Virus record (IMG/VR): IMGVR_UViG_3300025671_000101 | Coordinates: 1 to 48,928 of that record | Strand: one strand, 5' to 3' | Source: a virus | Length of the DNA stretch: 48,928 bases | In this document: in pieces, positions 1-5,920 of the stretch | Position numbering within the stretch: position 1 is the first letter of the stretch | How the letters are laid out: each line of letters begins with the position of its first letter | Program-made: the position numbers and the translations under genes | Notes under the pieces: model-generated | The model's input: only the letters and a program-made list of their open reading frames with translations | Told to the model about the DNA's origin: nothing | Databases searched by the model: none

Positions 1-23
1 GTTAATAGAAGAAGGAACCGAAG

Positions 24-239
24 ATGCAGCTAAGTAATGAAGAAATTGCAATCGTCTGGTCTGTGGATGATGTCAAGGTGGAATGTGATTGGCTAACAGA
101 CGACCAAGCCCTAGAGGTTTTGTTTGCTCTGAAGTCGCAGCACGACGCAACCATTGGCATCAACTGGGATGTCATCCGTGATACCGCTGATTATATGTTT
201 CCAGAATTTGGAGATGACGATGATGACCTTGACAACTAG
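24..239 (+). CDS. Small acidic protein of unknown function (71 aa)
   Basis: I do not recognise this protein. It opens with the leader GAAGGAACCGAAG just before the ATG, the same extended ribosome-binding pattern used by several genes in the first 4 kb, which supports both the gene and the start. The C-terminus is a run of Asp residues, giving an acidic tail. It is the first gene in the window and overlaps the start of the next gene by about 20 bases. Phage early proteins of this kind often bind host proteins, but nothing in the sequence shows a function. Confidence 0.6.
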   Translation: MQLSNEEIAIVWSVDDVKVECDWLTDDQALEVLFALKSQHDATIGINWDVIRDTADYMFPEFGDDDDDLDN

Positions 240-540
240 ACAGACCTGTCTTGTGTGCAACGGCAGCGGGGTTGCCGAATATGACAAACCGGTCATAGAC
301 TTTGCGAACGGTGGCTGGATAGATAGCACCTACGGTAAGTGTGATGAGTGTGACGGTGAAGGGGAATTGCACACCCTCACCGCACAATCCTGCTTGGATG
401 CTTTGCGGGCTATCTCTGAAGCAGAAAAAATCCTGCAAGATGCAGACATAGTTGACAGCAAGTTAGATGACATATACGGTGCTATTCAAGAAGCGCACAA
501 GGGACTGTGCGAATACATCAAGTATTATAACTACGATTGA
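220..540 (+). CDS. Small protein with two DnaJ-type CxxCxGxG zinc-binding motifs
   Basis: From the ATG at 220 (106 aa) it carries CLVCNGSG at residues 12-19 and CDECDGEG at 43-50. This is a pair of CxxCxGxG motifs as in the zinc-binding region of DnaJ, enough to bind one zinc ion. The rest is helical and acidic, with no J domain. An in-frame ATG exists at 154, but GGAG at 210-213 sits correctly for 220 or 223, so I prefer the short form, which only slightly overlaps the upstream gene. Its function is unknown. The same motif type is inserted in this phage's DNA polymerase. Confidence 0.65.
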   Translation: MMTLTTRQTCLVCNGSGVAEYDKPVIDFANGGWIDSTYGKCDECDGEGELHTLTAQSCLDALRAISEAEKILQDADIVDSKLDDIYGAIQEAHKGLCEYIKYYNYD

Positions 541-549
541 GGAAAGACG

Positions 550-753
550 ATGGCTAAACAAACCAAACTTTGGATAGAATTAACGCCCACAGAAGCTAAC
601 GCCATAATGGTAATGCTGGATGGCGAAATGGAAACCCGTTTTAGATATGAGGGACTTGACCTCAAGGAATGGGAAACCCTCGACCTAGAAGCCTACAAAA
701 TACTGGCTTACCATAGGTTCAAAACGTGGTACATGGAGAATTGCAATGGGTAA
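550..753 (+). CDS. Hypothetical protein (67 aa)
   Basis: Unrecognised small protein. A GAGGAAAG ribosome-binding site lies just before the ATG and the gene follows the previous one after 9 bases, so it is probably in the same transcript. The composition is mixed (several Trp and Tyr, acidic middle), with no membrane segment or metal motif. Confidence 0.55.
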   Translation: MAKQTKLWIELTPTEANAIMVMLDGEMETRFRYEGLDLKEWETLDLEAYKILAYHRFKTWYMENCNG

Positions 754-949
754 GGTCAAAGCTTGGGCAATGCAACTAGAAGAAGACTTTTGGTATCTTG
801 CCAACAGTAAGATAGGCAACTGCGAATTCTTTGGTGAGTTCATGCAAGAGATGGAACCGCACCGCGATTTCTTGGGCTTGCATAACGACAGAGAATATGC
901 TGATATGTTGCGTGAAGCTTGGGACAACTACTGGAGTAAGTATATATGA
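746..949 (+). CDS. Hypothetical protein (67 aa)
   Basis: Overlaps the preceding gene by 8 bases and the following gene by an ATGA junction, the tight packing typical of a phage operon. GGAG lies about 8 bases before the ATG. The protein is rich in aromatic and acidic residues (Trp, Tyr, Glu, Asp). I do not recognise the family. An internal Met at residue 9 could be an alternative start. Confidence 0.5.
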   Translation: MGKVKAWAMQLEEDFWYLANSKIGNCEFFGEFMQEMEPHRDFLGLHNDREYADMLREAWDNYWSKYI

Positions 950-1149
950 CAAGCACAATAACGCCACGCTATCCCAACGCGACAAATGACCCACGCCTGA
1001 CAAACGTTGCTGACAAATGGCGAACCTTGAACAGACAAATCAGTGACAAAGACTGGAACGGTGAACCGGTGACAAATGCCGAACGTGACAAACTAGCCAC
1101 GCTAAAAAGGGAACTGAACGATGGCAAATTCTACACGCCAAACTTTTGA
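946..1149 (+). CDS. Hypothetical protein encoded across TGACAAA repeats (67 aa)
   Basis: Begins by ATGA overlap with the upstream gene. Much of its coding sequence consists of repeated TGACAAA and CCACGCT words (see the repeat entry), so its peptide (for example RDKLATLKR near the end) echoes the start of the next gene although that gene uses another reading frame. Unrecognised. It may be a real small protein, or the reading frame may be incidental to a DNA repeat array. Confidence 0.4.
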   Translation: MTSTITPRYPNATNDPRLTNVADKWRTLNRQISDKDWNGEPVTNAERDKLATLKRELNDGKFYTPNF

Positions 1150-1192
1150 CAAATCGCCCACGCTAAAACGTGACAAATCAACCACGCTAAAC
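947..1192 (+). repeat. Iteron-like cluster of TGACAAA / CCACGCTAAA direct repeats
   Basis: TGACAAA occurs exactly at 998, 1011, 1044, 1070, 1086, 1147 and 1171, with one-mismatch copies at 947, 980 and 1033. A longer unit TGACAAA-N4-CCACGCTAAA is present at 1086, 1147 and 1171 (the last two 24 bases apart), with a degenerate copy at 980. The repeats run through two overlapping reading frames. All are in the same orientation, as in replication iterons or protein-binding arrays, but a peptide-level duplication is also possible. Confidence 0.7.
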
Positions 1193-1327
1193 CCCGCATA
1201 TCGTTGTGATGATTGCGGGGAACCAGCCATGACTAACGAGAATGGTTTGCTTTCCTGTCCCGAATGTTATTTAAAAAGACAAGGGCAGCGAATTTTACCG
1301 CTTGACCATACCGGATTTTATCCGTAA
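1121..1327 (+). CDS. Small zinc-ribbon-like protein (68 aa)
   Basis: Residues from about 29 contain CDDC and then CPEC about 18 residues later, a CxxC...CxxC zinc ribbon. The N-terminus contains the tandem peptide DKSPTLKR/DKSTTLNP, encoded by the TGACAAA repeats. The leader GGGAACTGAACG before the ATG resembles the AAGGAACCGAAC leader of neighbouring genes. It overlaps the upstream gene by 29 bases. Function unknown; a nucleic-acid or protein-binding role is plausible for a zinc ribbon. Confidence 0.55.
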   Translation: MANSTRQTFDKSPTLKRDKSTTLNPAYRCDDCGEPAMTNENGLLSCPECYLKRQGQRILPLDHTGFYP

Positions 1328-1365
1328 CGTTTCCAAACTAACTAACCAACAAAGGAACCGAACCG

Positions 1366-2052
1366 ATGAAAAAAGCAGATGTAAACAAGCCAGCTAATAC
1401 AATGTATCCCAAATCCGTTAAACTGCTGGCGGATTATTCGCACAATGTTTTAAAGCAATCCAAGAATGCGAAGCTTTCAAAAGATAAATTACCTGTAATT
1501 AAAAAAGGCAAGTTCGCGGGCTATGTCATTTATACCCTGACACTAGAAGAACGCGCCACCTGTCCCCGCTCTTGTTACCATTGGGATAATTGTTACGGGA
1601 ACAATATGATGTTCGCGCACCGGTTGCAGCATGGCAGCGAATTAGAGCAGCGCATAAAAAATGAGATAGAAGAATTATGCGCCACCTATAAAGGGGTGAT
1701 TGTCCGGCTGCATGTTCTAGGGGATTTTTATTCTGTCGATTATGTCGAACTGTGGCAGCATCTCTTGACTAAATTTGATAATCTGGCGGTTTGGGGCTTC
1801 ACCGGCTATGCGCCAAATAGTGATATCGGGCTTGCCCTCCGTGCGGTTCGCGGCGTGTTCGGTGAACGTTTTTCCGTACGCTATAGCAACGCACCGGATT
1901 GGCAATTCAGCGCGAACAGTGCCGACCTGTACAAGCCGACCAAAGGAAAATCTATTGTTTGTCCTGAACAAACCGGCGCGGCGGAATCGTGCGCGACCTG
2001 TACCTTGTGTTGGTCAGCACCGGATAAACAAATCTTGTTTGTTACGCATTGA
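1366..2052 (+). CDS. Phage Gp88-like cysteine-rich protein
   Basis: 228-aa protein that I recognise as resembling the phage 'gene product 88' family (function unknown). Features seen: an early CPRSCYHWDNC cluster (Cys 66, 70, 76), a central R-x-H-x-x-GDF-S-x-x-Y-x-x-x-W block, and a C-terminal series of Cys (CPEQ, CATCTLC). The many paired Cys suggest a metal centre. The start is firm: the leader AAAGGAACCGAACCG lies directly before the ATG. It is preceded by 38 noncoding bases and followed by a promoter that overlaps its stop codon. The family name is from memory and was not searched. Confidence 0.7.
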   Translation: MKKADVNKPANTMYPKSVKLLADYSHNVLKQSKNAKLSKDKLPVIKKGKFAGYVIYTLTLEERATCPRSCYHWDNCYGNNMMFAHRLQHGSELEQRIKNEIEELCATYKGVIVRLHVLGDFYSVDYVELWQHLLTKFDNLAVWGFTGYAPNSDIGLALRAVRGVFGERFSVRYSNAPDWQFSANSADLYKPTKGKSIVCPEQTGAAESCATCTLCWSAPDKQILFVTH

Positions 2053-2077
2053 CAAAAATGCCCCCTTGTCAAATAAT
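2049..2077 (+). promoter_or_regulatory. Sigma70-type promoter overlapping the end of the Gp88-like gene
   Basis: TTGACA at 2049-2054, 17-base spacer, AATAAT at 2072-2077. TTGACAA is repeated in inverted form as TTGTCAA at about 2066-2072, making a short palindrome inside the promoter that could bind a repressor. It reads into the 229-base gap before the DUF932 gene. Confidence 0.45.
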
Positions 2078-2196
2078 TTTCTGGGGCTTGTGTGCGTTTG
2101 CGGTATCCTTGGTGGTTCGGGGGGACTGGGCGCGGCATGGGCGGCGGTGGCAGCGAGTCGCGGGGCTGTCACCATTTTTTTATCTGATTTTTTTTG

Positions 2197-2225
2197 TTGA
2201 CCGGTTTGGCGGGGGCTGGCATAAA
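2197..2225 (+). promoter_or_regulatory. Sigma70-type promoter before the DUF932 gene
   Basis: TTGACC at 2197-2202, 17-base spacer, CATAAA at 2220-2225, about 55 bases before the start codon at 2282. Together with the box pair at 2049 it forms a possible tandem promoter region. The sequence between them is G-rich and ends in two T-runs. Confidence 0.45.
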
Positions 2226-2281
2226 CAAATCAAGGCTGGTAGCAATTACCATGCCAACAACCAGTAGAAGGAACATTAACC

Positions 2282-3283
2282 ATGTTTGATTTGATACCAA
2301 CCAAAGCAATCGAAAACGCCAGACCAAAAGGCGAGGATATTTTTAGCGTTCATCACGATATAAATGATTGCAGTCTTTACCATGAATTCGCCAGCTTCGA
2401 GCCGGTGCCGGTGGAAGCGGTCACCACTGACCAAGATGGCATTGTTGATATGCAGCGCATGAAATACCACGCTTTGCAAAATACCCGCACAAATCGGGTT
2501 GTTGATGTTGTACCGTTTAATCTTGAAACCTATAGTTTAAAACCTCACCACGAACTAATGCAGGAACAATCCGACATTTTGAGCGGTTCCGGTTTGCGGG
2601 ATAAACTAGGCAATGTGGAAGTTTGCGACCGGATATATCAAGAGGGTTTGCGTGTTCACCGGACAATCTATTTTCACGATTTAATCGACCGCAGCCGGAC
2701 GAGAACAGGTCAAGAGGATGTGAGCCGGTGTCGTCTGGATATCTTCAATAGTGTCGATAAATCTTGGACATTGCAGGTATTCAGCGGGGCTTATCGTGAC
2801 TTGTGCCGCAATACCTTGGTTTTTGGCGGGGAAAAGGCCTATCACCAGAAAATGAAACATACAAAAAACATGAATAGCGCAGCCCTAATCACAAAAGGCG
2901 TTTTAGGTTTAGATATGTGGTCTGAACAATCGGAAACGATGCAGCTTTACCGCGAAAAAACCATGACCGAAAAGCAATTTAATGATGTTTTGATTGCTTC
3001 CGGTTTGATTGATAAGGCGGGAAAGGTTGCCGAAAATAATGACGATTTGAAGGTCAACCAGCGCAAGCTTGCAACATTGCTCGACCTTTACAGCAAAGAA
3101 ACCCGCGAACTAGGTGAGACCATGTGGGCGGCATTTAATGCTTTGACCCATTGGTCAACCCATTTACCAAACGCGAACAAAGGCGGCAGGGAAGAAAGGA
3201 AACGGCTCGATAACTCAATTGCTGTTCGTGACCTTATACAGTCTGAGGCATGGCTGGGCTTTGCCGGAAAGTTGGCAGCATGA
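2282..3283 (+). CDS. DUF932 family phage/plasmid-like protein
   Basis: 333-aa protein with the general architecture of DUF932 proteins, found on phages and plasmids. The N-terminal half is followed by a block in which a Cys-Arg-Asn segment (LCRNTLVFGG) precedes a conserved K-H-T motif (MKHTKNM). Its biochemical role is unknown to me. The start is supported by GAAGGAACATTAACC before the ATG. The gene has its own upstream promoter region. The stop codon overlaps a tiny hydrophobic reading frame starting at 3280. Family assignment is by pattern memory, not by search. Confidence 0.65.
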   Translation: MFDLIPTKAIENARPKGEDIFSVHHDINDCSLYHEFASFEPVPVEAVTTDQDGIVDMQRMKYHALQNTRTNRVVDVVPFNLETYSLKPHHELMQEQSDILSGSGLRDKLGNVEVCDRIYQEGLRVHRTIYFHDLIDRSRTRTGQEDVSRCRLDIFNSVDKSWTLQVFSGAYRDLCRNTLVFGGEKAYHQKMKHTKNMNSAALITKGVLGLDMWSEQSETMQLYREKTMTEKQFNDVLIASGLIDKAGKVAENNDDLKVNQRKLATLLDLYSKETRELGETMWAAFNALTHWSTHLPNANKGGREERKRLDNSIAVRDLIQSEAWLGFAGKLAA

Positions 3284-3327
3284 CCCCGCTAGAGTTTTTC
3301 TTGATGCTTTGGATTTTGTTAGGATAA
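3280..3327 (+). CDS. Tiny hydrophobic peptide (15 aa)
   Basis: Starts by ATGA overlap with the DUF932 stop codon and encodes a 15-residue, mostly hydrophobic peptide (MTPLEFFLMLWILLG). It may be a translationally coupled membrane micropeptide, or chance. The coupling and the second hydrophobic peptide just downstream are the only support. Confidence 0.3.
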   Translation: MTPLEFFLMLWILLG

Positions 3328-3333
3328 ACACAA

Positions 3334-3414
3334 ATGGAAGCTCTCTATGTAATTTATCGCAGTCTGACCGTGCTGTTGATAATCTCGATAATATATGCGG
3401 TCTTCATTGCTTAA
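3334..3414 (+). CDS. Single-span membrane micropeptide (26 aa)
   Basis: ATG at 3334 preceded by AGGA at 3321-3324. It encodes 26 residues with a short polar start and a hydrophobic stretch from about residue 11 to 26 that could span a membrane. It fills the otherwise empty gap between the DUF932 gene and the next gene. No family is recognised. Confidence 0.35.
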   Translation: MEALYVIYRSLTVLLIISIIYAVFIA

Positions 3415-3450
3415 ACCAACCAACGCCCGATGGGCAGAAAGAACCACGAA

Positions 3451-3897
3451 ATGACTAAATCAATCGAAACAATTCGCGCATCACTTGCTAATGACCTTGT
3501 TGACGCTGAGGCGGCTATCCGTGCCGATGAGCGGGAAAAGGCCACAGAAGAGGCGACCCGCATTTGGCGCGGTTATGTTGCCGAACTAGAGGCCAGCTAT
3601 GCCCAGCGCGATAAGGAATGGGGCGAGAAACTGTTGCGGATATTTGAAGACCGCAGCGGGGAAGATACCAGCCGCGAACAGGTGAAGAACCCGCGCAATC
3701 TTTGCAGGGGACATTATCGCATCATTGCAGAACTCGAGCGGGGTTTTGTTAATGTTCCGTATTTGCGGGGATTGCTTGGCTATAGCCGGTGGACTTTGAT
3801 GACCTATATCAACGATATCCGGCGGCATGGTTACCAGATAGAAACCAAGGGCAGCGGGCGCAGTGAATACCGGAAACTTTACCGGCTTGCATCATAG
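3451..3897 (+). CDS. Hypothetical protein with possible C-terminal winged-helix-like region (148 aa)
   Basis: The N-terminal two-thirds is strongly helical and charged (Glu, Arg, Ala). The last 55 residues (from about VPYLRGLLGYSRWTL) look like a helix-turn-helix followed by a small wing, suggesting DNA binding, but this is inference. The leader AGAAAGAACCACGAA before the ATG at 3451 matches the local ribosome-binding consensus, so I prefer it to the in-frame ATG at 3430. A regulator role would fit a phage early region. Confidence 0.5.
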   Translation: MTKSIETIRASLANDLVDAEAAIRADEREKATEEATRIWRGYVAELEASYAQRDKEWGEKLLRIFEDRSGEDTSREQVKNPRNLCRGHYRIIAELERGFVNVPYLRGLLGYSRWTLMTYINDIRRHGYQIETKGSGRSEYRKLYRLAS

Positions 3898-3915
3898 CTG
3901 CAGATATGTAATAAC

Positions 3916-3943
3916 AATGGGGACGGGGCAGCTTGTCCCCATT
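3916..3943 (+). other. Perfect 9-bp hairpin in a leader (twin of the hairpin at 17347)
   Basis: AATGGGGAC (3916-3924) pairs with GTCCCCATT (3935-3943) around the 10-base loop GGGGCAGCTT. It lies in the 5' leader of the gene at 3968 and has no T-run after it. The loop is nearly identical to that of the hairpin at 17347, whose stem differs by compensatory change. Confidence 0.6.
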
Positions 3944-3967
3944 AACTTTAGAGAAGGAAACCGAACC

Positions 3968-4258
3968 ATGTCTTTTAGAACTTATCTCCAGAATGTCGGC
4001 ATTGTTGATACCCGTATCTTTGCGTTGCAGTGTGCGGTGAAAAGCTTGCACTCCGCCGTTGCATCTATGGATTTAAACCAGCGGGCAATCTTGGATGAAC
4101 ATTGCCCAGAACTGATGGCAGCCGCGAACCGCTTCGGGGAATTAGAGAGCGGGTTGGCTACCTTTGATGGAACCCAGCCAACATTCATAAGAACCTTTGA
4201 TGACCGCGACCCATTCACCCGCGCAATGCAGCTTGTCGGGGTTCCCGCGAACAGCTAG
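3968..4258 (+). CDS. Hypothetical protein (96 aa)
   Basis: Unrecognised. The start at 3968 is chosen because GAGAAGGAAACCGAACC, the local extended ribosome-binding leader, precedes it directly. The longer in-frame opening at 3863 would run through the hairpin. The protein is mostly helical with a single Cys in each half and no clear motif. It is the last gene before a long noncoding stretch and a strong terminator. Confidence 0.5.
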   Translation: MSFRTYLQNVGIVDTRIFALQCAVKSLHSAVASMDLNQRAILDEHCPELMAAANRFGELESGLATFDGTQPTFIRTFDDRDPFTRAMQLVGVPANS

Positions 4259-4268
4259 CCGCGAACCA

Positions 4269-4310
4269 TGGGGCGGGGGTTGTTGCTATCCTCCCTATAA
4301 ACCCGCCCCA
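4269..4310 (+). other. GC-rich stem-loop
   Basis: TGGGGCGGG (4269-4277) pairs perfectly with CCCGCCCCA (4302-4310) around a 24-base loop, directly after the stop of the 96-aa gene and before the terminator. It may help terminate transcription or protect mRNA ends. Confidence 0.45.
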
Positions 4311-4316
4311 GCCTTG

Positions 4317-4350
4317 CCCCCCTTGCCCTAGTCGGCGGGGGGGTTTTTTT
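4317..4350 (+). terminator. Rho-independent terminator ending the left gene block
   Basis: CCCCCC (4317-4322) and GCC (4325-4327) pair with GGC (4334-4336) and GGGGGGG (4337-4343), with a small TT bulge and a six-base loop, followed at once by seven T (4344-4350). Confidence 0.8.
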
Positions 4351-4725
4351 ATGCGGGTTATATTAATGGGCGGTAACCGGCGGTAATCCTTTGGGGTTTT
4401 GGGTTTGGAATTGCAGCGGGATTGCTATCATTTACCAGACCGAAAGGCCTCCCCCCAGTAAACAGCCATGACAAACCGCTTCACCCGCGCGGGCGTGTGC
4501 GCGATATGTTCGCGGGGTTTTAGTATGTGTTCGCAAAATGGCGGCGGGCTGTCTGACCGGCAAGGCAATTATCAATGATAAGTAAAAAATAAATCTGACT
4601 GTGCGCGGGTACGCGAGGGACACTGGCCCCCCCTGCCATTTGCTATGCAAACCCGACATATTTTTTCTACTTTTTAGGTTATCGATATGGTTAATTTGCG
4701 AACCATTGGGGGAAACCCGTTCCCC

Positions 4726-4763
4726 AAACAAAAAACCCCCCGCTGGGCGAACCAACAGGGGGG
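4726..4763 (-). terminator. Minus-strand terminator-like hairpin
   Basis: CCCCCC (4736-4741) and GGGGGG (4758-4763) form a hairpin. Upstream on the plus strand is an A-rich run, which read on the minus strand is a T-run directly after the stem. It would stop antisense transcription entering from the right. Confidence 0.5.
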
Positions 4764-4929
4764 CCATTCATGTAACTTTGCGAACCTTTGGGGGGGAAAC
4801 CGGGGGGCTTGGGTGTGTATAGGGTTTACCCCGGCAGGTCTTGGACCTATGGTAGCGTCATTTTCCGCATTTGTCAACCCTTTTTTTTACTTTTTTTCAA
4901 TTTTAAGTTATTTATGGGGGAAACAGGGG

Positions 4930-4958
4930 TTGACACCGGTTCCAAAACCCCTCATAAT
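4930..4958 (+). promoter_or_regulatory. Sigma70-type promoter for the packaging operon
   Basis: TTGACA at 4930-4935, 17-base spacer, CATAAT at 4953-4958, 35 bases before the first gene of the packaging block. It is the only clear promoter between the left block and the terminase genes. Confidence 0.7.
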
Positions 4959-4974
4959 ACAGGGGTATGCCACA

Positions 4975-4990
4975 TGTTCGCGGGAGAACA
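4975..4990 (+). promoter_or_regulatory. Operator-like inverted repeat TGTTC-N6-GAACA
   Basis: TGTTC (4975-4979) and GAACA (4986-4990) form a perfect 5-base inverted repeat spaced by six bases, lying just downstream of the expected transcription start of the 4930 promoter and upstream of the ATG at 4993. The half sites resemble those of the iterated GTTCGCGAAC palindrome. It could be an operator or a short leader hairpin. Confidence 0.35.
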
Positions 4991-4992
4991 CC

Positions 4993-5193
4993 ATGTTCGA
5001 AGCTGCCCTACTAATATGTTTAGCTGCAGCACCCCAAGAATGTGTTGAGTTAAATGACACACGAGGCCCTTACGCCAGTAAAGCCGACTGTATGCGTCGT
5101 GTCGACGAAATGGCGGGGTTCGCCACAAGTGTAAATCTCTTTGAACTAAATATAAAGTGGAAATGTACCACCCCAAAGGGTGTGCCATCTTAA
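4993..5193 (+). CDS. Small secreted or membrane-anchored Cys protein (66 aa)
   Basis: The N-terminal ten or so residues are hydrophobic (FEAALLICLAAA), followed by a polar region with several Cys and a final W-K-C segment. The organisation resembles a family of short exported phage proteins that I have seen in pelagiphages, and the 59-aa protein at 19472 looks similar in layout. GGGAGA lies 6-12 bases before the ATG. It heads the packaging operon. Function unknown. Confidence 0.55.
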   Translation: MFEAALLICLAAAPQECVELNDTRGPYASKADCMRRVDEMAGFATSVNLFELNIKWKCTTPKGVPS

Positions 5194-5199
5194 ATCCCC

Positions 5200-5601
5200 A
5201 TGAACTTATTACCCCAAACAAATAAAAAAGCTGCCCTAACTGAAAAGCAGGAGCAGTTCCTAGACGCTCTGTTCGAAAACAACGGCAATATGACTGTTGC
5301 TGCCGAACTCGTGGGATATTCCCCCAAGTCAGTTACGTGGCTAAAGGAACGTCTAGCCGATGAAATCATCGAACGGACAAAGACCATGTTGGCGAGTCAT
5401 TCCCTGCAAGCCGCGAACAAGTTGGTTAGCCTTGTGACAGCCATAGATATAGAGCGCGGGGACGAACTGCGGATGAAGGCAGCGGAAAGTATTCTAAACC
5501 GCGTCGGTATCGCAAAACAAGAAACAATGAACCACAACGTACAGGCAATCCACGGGGTTGTCCTGTTGCCACCCAAGAAAGAGGTAGTTATCGATGGCTA
5601 A
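5200..5601 (+). CDS. terS: Terminase small subunit
   Basis: 133 aa. The N-terminal half contains a helix-turn-helix of the kind in small terminases (LTEKQEQFLDALFENNGN followed by AAELVGYS). The remainder is helical and would form the oligomerisation core. It should recognise the phage packaging site and hand DNA to the large subunit. Its place, six bases after the previous gene and 1 kb before the ATPase subunit, fits. It overlaps the next gene by 8 bases. The ribosome-binding site is weak, so it may depend on coupling. Confidence 0.85.
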   Translation: MNLLPQTNKKAALTEKQEQFLDALFENNGNMTVAAELVGYSPKSVTWLKERLADEIIERTKTMLASHSLQAANKLVSLVTAIDIERGDELRMKAAESILNRVGIAKQETMNHNVQAIHGVVLLPPKKEVVIDG

Positions 5602-5920
5602 ACGTCCTGCGTGGTTAACAAGGGCTATGGACCCATCCACACCAACAACCTACGCAAACGAAACTATAAGAACTGTTAGCTTTGAACAGGACGGTGTAGA
5701 ATATGTTGCCCCGACTATTCGTCGTGAAAAAGAAGGTTTGAGTCGGCTGTCTGATGAAAAAGCTATCAAAGAAGCTGTGGTTCGTGGCGACGCTATTCGT
5801 GTCCCAAAAGGAATGTCGGGAACAGAATTTTCAAAAGAACTAAGTAAAATGGTGGAACAGGCACGGATACACCGTGGACGCAAAGCCACATCAACAGCGG
5901 AGACAAGTACAGATGGCTAA
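5594..5920 (+). CDS. Hypothetical protein of the terminase region (108 aa)
   Basis: Overlaps the small terminase by 8 bases and the next gene by 8 bases. The protein is charged with no membrane segment. Its end, RGRKATSTAE, resembles the tails of the next three proteins (RGRKAMGNKD, RGRQAIGNKD, SRKAASSAE), suggesting a shared short basic tail. Function unknown; a head or packaging role is suggested only by position. Confidence 0.65.
   Translation: MAKRPAWLTRAMDPSTPTTYANETIRTVSFEQDGVEYVAPTIRREKEGLSRLSDEKAIKEAVVRGDAIRVPKGMSGTEFSKELSKMVEQARIHRGRKATSTAETSTDG

Larger units (their letters stand above)
4259..4992. other. Long noncoding region with terminators, G-rich repeats and a promoter
   Basis: About 730 bases with no convincing gene. 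Open frames here lack ribosome-binding sites and have low-complexity translations. It holds a plus-strand terminator (4317-4350), a minus-strand terminator-like hairpin (4726-4763), two direct repeats TTTGCGAACC-(A/T)TTGGGGG-AAACC at 4695 and 4777, several GCGAAC/GTTCGC half sites, poly-T tracts near 4880-4895 and the promoter at 4930. Its position just before the terminase genes makes it a candidate for the packaging site, but no cos or pac sequence can be recognised. Confidence 0.6.

Noticed and set aside
1775-2200. Alternative-frame reading of 141 codons over the Gp88-like gene
   Set aside because: Overlaps a recognised gene in another frame and has a disordered Arg/Cys-rich translation.
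2049-2267. Open frame of about 72 codons after the Gp88-like gene
   Set aside because: It would start with TTG inside a promoter -35 box and lacks a ribosome-binding site; the region is better explained as regulatory.
4858-4875. TGTCAA at about 4869 read as a minus-strand -35 box
   Set aside because: At 17 bases the -10 would be TACCAT, and there is no minus-strand gene downstream.
4432-4877. Several open frames on both strands in the noncoding hub
   Set aside because: They read through hairpins and G-runs, lack ribosome-binding sites and have Pro/Gly/Arg low-complexity translations.
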